Assembly: GCA_016283605.1 (NCBI GenBank)
Contig: JAEENF010000236.1
Location: forward strand, 1 to 8,307
DNA length: 8,307 nucleotides
Origin: Prevotella sp.
GTDB taxonomy: Bacteria; Bacteroidota; Bacteroidia; Bacteroidales; Bacteroidaceae
Direction of reading: 5' to 3'
In this document: in pieces, positions 5,428-8,307 of the stretch
Layout of the letters: every line of letters starts with the position of its first letter
How positions within the stretch are numbered: the first letter of the stretch is position 1
Program-made: the position numbers and the translations under genes
The notes under the pieces: generated by a model
Databases searched by the model: none
Seen by the model: the letters and a program-made list of their open reading frames with translations, nothing else
Told to the model about the DNA's origin: nothing

Positions 5428-7944
5428 ATGATGAAAACAATCAAATTTACACTCGTCGCGCTGTTTTTGCTCACAGTTCAGAGCATTTGTGCAGAAAGCC
5501 TTGAAAAGGGCGTATCCAAACAACTCGCTGAGCGTCGTAAGGCGGCCATCAGCAATGTAAAATACAATCTGACCTTCAACGTTCCCGCCGATGCCAAGAA
5601 GAAAGTGCTGGGCGAAGCCACTATCACTTTTGACCTCAATAGTAAGGACGATGTCATTCTCGACTTCCAGGGTCAATTCTCCGGACAGGTGCAGATTGGT
5701 AAGAAAAAACGTCCTGTGACCTATCAGAACGAACATATCATCATTCCCTTTAAATATCTGAAGATCGGTAACGTTGAACTTACCCTCGAGTTTATCTGTA
5801 ACGATGATGCCTTGCACCGCAATGGTGATTATCTCTATACCATCTTCGTGCCTGATCATGCCCGTTCTGTATTCCCTTGCTTCGACCAGCCAGACTTGAG
5901 GGCAAGGTTTGAGACCAAGCTGAATGTGCCGAAAGGTTGGAAGACGATGACCAGCGATGGCCGTTACCCCATTCCCACCTATCTTTATTCCTTTGTGGCA
6001 GGCAACTTCCAGGAGAAGGCCGCCAATCGTGACGGACGTAAGATTCGTGCACTCTATCGTGAGACTGATCCTGCGAAAGTGCTACAACTGGAGAAGGTCT
6101 TCGATGAGGTTGCTCAGTCCTTGAAATGGATGGAGGGCTATACGGGCATCCAGTGTCCTTTTGAAGAGTACGGCTTTGTCGTACTTCCGGGTTATCAGTT
6201 CGGAGGCATGGAACATCCGGGTGCCATCCAACTCAGCGACCGTCGTATATTCCTCGGCAATAACCCATCGCAGGAAGAGGAACTCAGCCGCTCGGAGCTC
6301 ATTGCTCATGAAACGGCTCACCTCTGGTTTGGTGATATGGTGTCACTGAAGTGGTTTGAGGATGTCTGGACCAAGGAGGTGTTTGCCAACTTCATGGCCT
6401 CGAAGATTACTCGTCGCCAATATTCGAAGGTTGATCACGATCTGAACTTCATGAAGACCTATCAGACGCGTGCCATCGCCATCGATCGCACAGAGGGAAC
6501 CCATCCCATTGCGATGGATCTTGACAACCTGCGCAATGCCAGCATGCTCTACGATAATATCATCTACGACAAGGCCCCAGTCATGATGCGTATGCTCGAA
6601 CGCACGATGGGCGCCTCTTCGCTCCAGAATGGTCTGCGTTCTTACCTCGCTCATAACTTCTTTAAGAATGCCTCGTGGGATGATTTGCTGACCATCCTCG
6701 ACAACGAGAATCCTACTGCTGGCGTGCGCCAGTTTAGCGATGTCTGGGTGAAACAGAAGGGTATGCCTATCATTCATACCTCTTATAAAGACGGCAACCT
6801 TATCGTCTCACAGACCGATCCTTATGGTCGCGGACTCTGCTGGCGACAGAAGTTCCAGATACAGGTCATTTATCCCTTGGGCGCCAGCAAGACCGTCAAC
6901 GTCGATATGCAGCAGCCCGTTATGATTTTTAAGCTAAGAGAGAAACCTGCGATCCTTATTCCTAACTACAATGGTCAGGGTTACGGACAGTTCACCCTCG
7001 ATGATGAGTATATCAATCAGCTGCCCCTCCGACTGATCACCACGCGTAATAATCTCAACCGTTACACGCTTGTGGAGACCATCCATGAGAATTACCTGAG
7101 GGGTAAGGTCAACCCTGCTTATTTCGGTGAACTCTATCGTATGATGATGAGCGAGAAGGATCCGATGATTATGTCGGCAGCAGTCGATCACATGTTCAAG
7201 ATTGCTTTCGACCTGACGCAAGCTCAGCGCAATACCCTCGAGCTTTGTATGATGGACCTGCTCGGCGAGAATAGACTGCCGGAGTGCCGTCAGGCGATTA
7301 TCCGTAAGCTGGCCTCTAACATGACATCGCCAGGGGTTGTCGAGCAGATCCGCACGATTTGGGAGAAGCATAACGAGACGATCTTCAACGAACATGACTA
7401 TATGAATATGGCCTATCGCTTGGCGATGCTCCAGCCTGACCGTTGGCAGGATATCCTCAACACAGAGCGCAGCCGTCTGCAGAGCGAAGATCTACGTAAG
7501 GAGTTCGACTATGTGAGTCGTGCATGTAATCCGGATGCTACCAAGCGTACAGAACTCTTCAACAGTCTTCTGAAGCCCGAGAACCGTCAGCAGGAGCCTT
7601 GGGCATTGCATGCTCTTGATCTGTTGTCGGCTGATATTTATGCCCCTGACAATATCAAATATATCACAGCCAGTCTGAACTCGTTGCAGTATCTCCAGCA
7701 GACCAGTGATATCTTCTTCCCCAGCAACTGGATGAAAACTGTTCTGGCTCATCAGAAGAGTCCTGCTGCCAAACAGGTCGTAGAGCAGTTCCTCGCTACG
7801 GACAAGAAACAGCCTGAGATCCTGAAGAACAAGGTCCGTGAGGCGGCTTGGGTTCTCCTGAAACAACAACCCTATGTTGAGAAGCAAAAGCCCGTTGTCG
7901 TCAGCAAGTCCAAGACTGCAGCAAAGAAAACAACCAAGAGATAA
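5428..7944 (+). CDS. Secreted M1-family zinc metallo-aminopeptidase
   Basis: Full-length 838-residue exported peptidase expected to remove N-terminal residues from peptides in the periplasm or outside the cell. A Sec signal peptide covers about 1-22 (likely cut SICA-ES); there is no proper lipobox before Cys 21. Domains in order: N-terminal saddle about 42-195 with FPCFDQPDLRARF at 149-161; thermolysin-like catalytic domain about 210-445 with GGMEHPGAI (259-267) standing in for the GAMEN substrate motif, zinc motif HETAH at 294-298, third ligand E317 exactly 19 residues after H298, and catalytic Tyr in IIYDKAPVMM (Y380); beta-sandwich about 446-530; helical repeat C-terminal region about 535-815. 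The last 13 residues are Lys-rich (SKSKTAAKKTTKR), an unusual basic tail. Start: ATG ATG at 5428/5431; either is possible and both keep the signal peptide. It appears monocistronic, divergent from the OmpA-like operon. Substrate preference cannot be read from the sequence. Confidence 0.95.
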   Translation: MMKTIKFTLVALFLLTVQSICAESLEKGVSKQLAERRKAAISNVKYNLTFNVPADAKKKVLGEATITFDLNSKDDVILDFQGQFSGQVQIGKKKRPVTYQNEHIIIPFKYLKIGNVELTLEFICNDDALHRNGDYLYTIFVPDHARSVFPCFDQPDLRARFETKLNVPKGWKTMTSDGRYPIPTYLYSFVAGNFQEKAANRDGRKIRALYRETDPAKVLQLEKVFDEVAQSLKWMEGYTGIQCPFEEYGFVVLPGYQFGGMEHPGAIQLSDRRIFLGNNPSQEEELSRSELIAHETAHLWFGDMVSLKWFEDVWTKEVFANFMASKITRRQYSKVDHDLNFMKTYQTRAIAIDRTEGTHPIAMDLDNLRNASMLYDNIIYDKAPVMMRMLERTMGASSLQNGLRSYLAHNFFKNASWDDLLTILDNENPTAGVRQFSDVWVKQKGMPIIHTSYKDGNLIVSQTDPYGRGLCWRQKFQIQVIYPLGASKTVNVDMQQPVMIFKLREKPAILIPNYNGQGYGQFTLDDEYINQLPLRLITTRNNLNRYTLVETIHENYLRGKVNPAYFGELYRMMMSEKDPMIMSAAVDHMFKIAFDLTQAQRNTLELCMMDLLGENRLPECRQAIIRKLASNMTSPGVVEQIRTIWEKHNETIFNEHDYMNMAYRLAMLQPDRWQDILNTERSRLQSEDLRKEFDYVSRACNPDATKRTELFNSLLKPENRQQEPWALHALDLLSADIYAPDNIKYITASLNSLQYLQQTSDIFFPSNWMKTVLAHQKSPAAKQVVEQFLATDKKQPEILKNKVREAAWVLLKQQPYVEKQKPVVVSKSKTAAKKTTKR

Positions 7945-8081
7945 CCATCATATCGGACCTTAAGGGAAGTCGGAAAAGGGTACTGAGGGTAACTTAGGAA
8001 AATAATTCGGAATAAGCAAACGTAATTCATAAATTCTTTGTACCTTTGCAGGCAAAATCAGAATACAATAATTTAAAAGGT
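7945..8081. other. Spacer between the aminopeptidase gene and purL
   Basis: This 137-nt gap has no gene. It holds the palindrome CCTTAAGG (7958-7965), too short and lacking a T-tract for a terminator, three scattered TCGGA words (7953, 7970, 8007), and near its end the promoter-like element listed separately. No riboswitch or strong hairpin was found by eye. Confidence 0.6.
8041..8048 (+). promoter_or_regulatory. Bacteroidota-type -7 element for purL
   Basis: TACCTTTG matches the TAnnTTTG -7 consensus and ends 33 nt before the purL ATG, implying a leader of about 25-30 nt. No good TTTG -33 box is found 19-21 nt upstream. The only ribosome-site-like sequence, AAAAGG at 8075-8080, is a single base from the ATG, too close for normal Shine-Dalgarno pairing. 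Confidence 0.55.
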
Positions 8082-8307
8082 ATGATACGTTTCTTTCAGA
8101 CCCCACAGAAATCGGTGATTGCAACGGAAGTTGATCACGTATTGAGTGAACAGGAAATCAAGGAATTAAACTGGCTTTATGGCGAGGCAACAATGCTCGA
8201 GGCTGACAAGTTGGAGGGCTACTACGTTGGTCCGCGCCGCGAGATGGTGACCCCGTGGTCGACGAATGCTGTTGAGATTACACAGAACATGGGCCTCAAG
8301 GGCATCA
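8082..8307 (+). CDS. purL: Phosphoribosylformylglycinamidine synthase, N-terminal 75 residues (3' end outside window)
   Basis: Cytoplasmic purine biosynthesis enzyme converting FGAR, glutamine and ATP to FGAM, glutamate, ADP and phosphate. Only the first 75 codons are present. MIRFFQTPQKSVIATEVDHV opens a PurS-like N-terminal domain, and YVGPRREMVTPWSTNAVEIT (48-67) corresponds to the GPRxGTxSPWSSKATDI signature of large single-chain PurL proteins such as that of E. coli. The N-terminal PurS-like part together with this motif indicates the long form of roughly 1200-1300 residues with its own glutaminase domain, not the split PurS/PurL/PurQ form. The ATG at 8082 fits the family's start and lies just downstream of a promoter-like element. 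The gene runs off the right edge; nothing suggests it is broken. Confidence 0.93.
   Translation, partial: MIRFFQTPQKSVIATEVDHVLSEQEIKELNWLYGEATMLEADKLEGYYVGPRREMVTPWSTNAVEITQNMGLKGI

Noticed and set aside
5487..5490. Cys 21 of the aminopeptidase as a lipidation site
   Set aside because: The preceding residues (QSI) do not fit a lipobox, which needs a small residue just before Cys; a signal peptidase I cut after Ala 22 fits better.
5401..5859. Minus-strand open frame of 152 codons over the start of the aminopeptidase gene
   Set aside because: It is antisense to a well-supported gene, has no recognisable domain or signal, and arises from the codon usage of the real gene. Similar antisense frames at 546-896, 6343-6777, 6934-7395 and 7492-7887 were dropped for the same reason.
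7958..7965. CCTTAAGG palindrome as a terminator after the aminopeptidase gene
   Set aside because: A 4-bp half-site without loop or following T-tract cannot be supported as an intrinsic terminator.

Overview
The window looks like chromosomal DNA from a member of the Bacteroidales, most likely a Prevotella or close relative. The reasons are a hybrid two-component sensor/regulator of the kind typical of this group, an OmpA-like lipoprotein, an acyloxyacyl hydrolase (PagL-like) barrel of the Bacteroides type, a secreted M1 aminopeptidase, the large single-chain form of PurL, and TAnnTTTG promoter elements in front of genes with little or no Shine-Dalgarno sequence. The genus is an inference from remembered family resemblance, not from a search.

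Layout, left to right. (1) Positions 1-2150 (+): the 3' part of a hybrid two-component system gene. The window opens near the end of its periplasmic propeller region, so most of the sensor is outside. (2) Positions 2164-5286 (-): a tight three-gene operon read leftwards. It encodes an OmpA-like lipoprotein with a coiled coil, a PagL/acyloxyacyl-hydrolase-like outer-membrane barrel, and a trans-polyprenyl diphosphate synthase. The first two genes overlap by 4 nt (ATGA) and the second and third are 7 nt apart. The last gene converges on the sensor gene with only 13 nt between the stop codons. (3) Positions 5287-5427: a T-rich divergent intergenic region with a promoter element for each direction and two 8-nt tandem duplications. 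(4) Positions 5428-7944 (+): a complete secreted M1-family metallo-aminopeptidase. (5) Positions 7945-8081: a short spacer with a promoter-like element. (6) Positions 8082-8307 (+): the first 75 codons of purL.

How the genes fit together: the central operon reads as an envelope unit, with a peptidoglycan-binding lipoprotein, a lipid A-modifying type barrel and an isoprenoid chain synthase. The sensor would regulate a locus to the left of the window, probably for polysaccharide use, that cannot be seen. The aminopeptidase would trim peptides in the periplasm or outside, and PurL belongs to purine synthesis. No RNA genes, insertion sequences, CRISPR arrays or phage genes were seen. Most of the window is ordinary core or envelope content. 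The best candidates for something new are the gene partnership in the operon and the altered active-site spacing of its PagL-like member.
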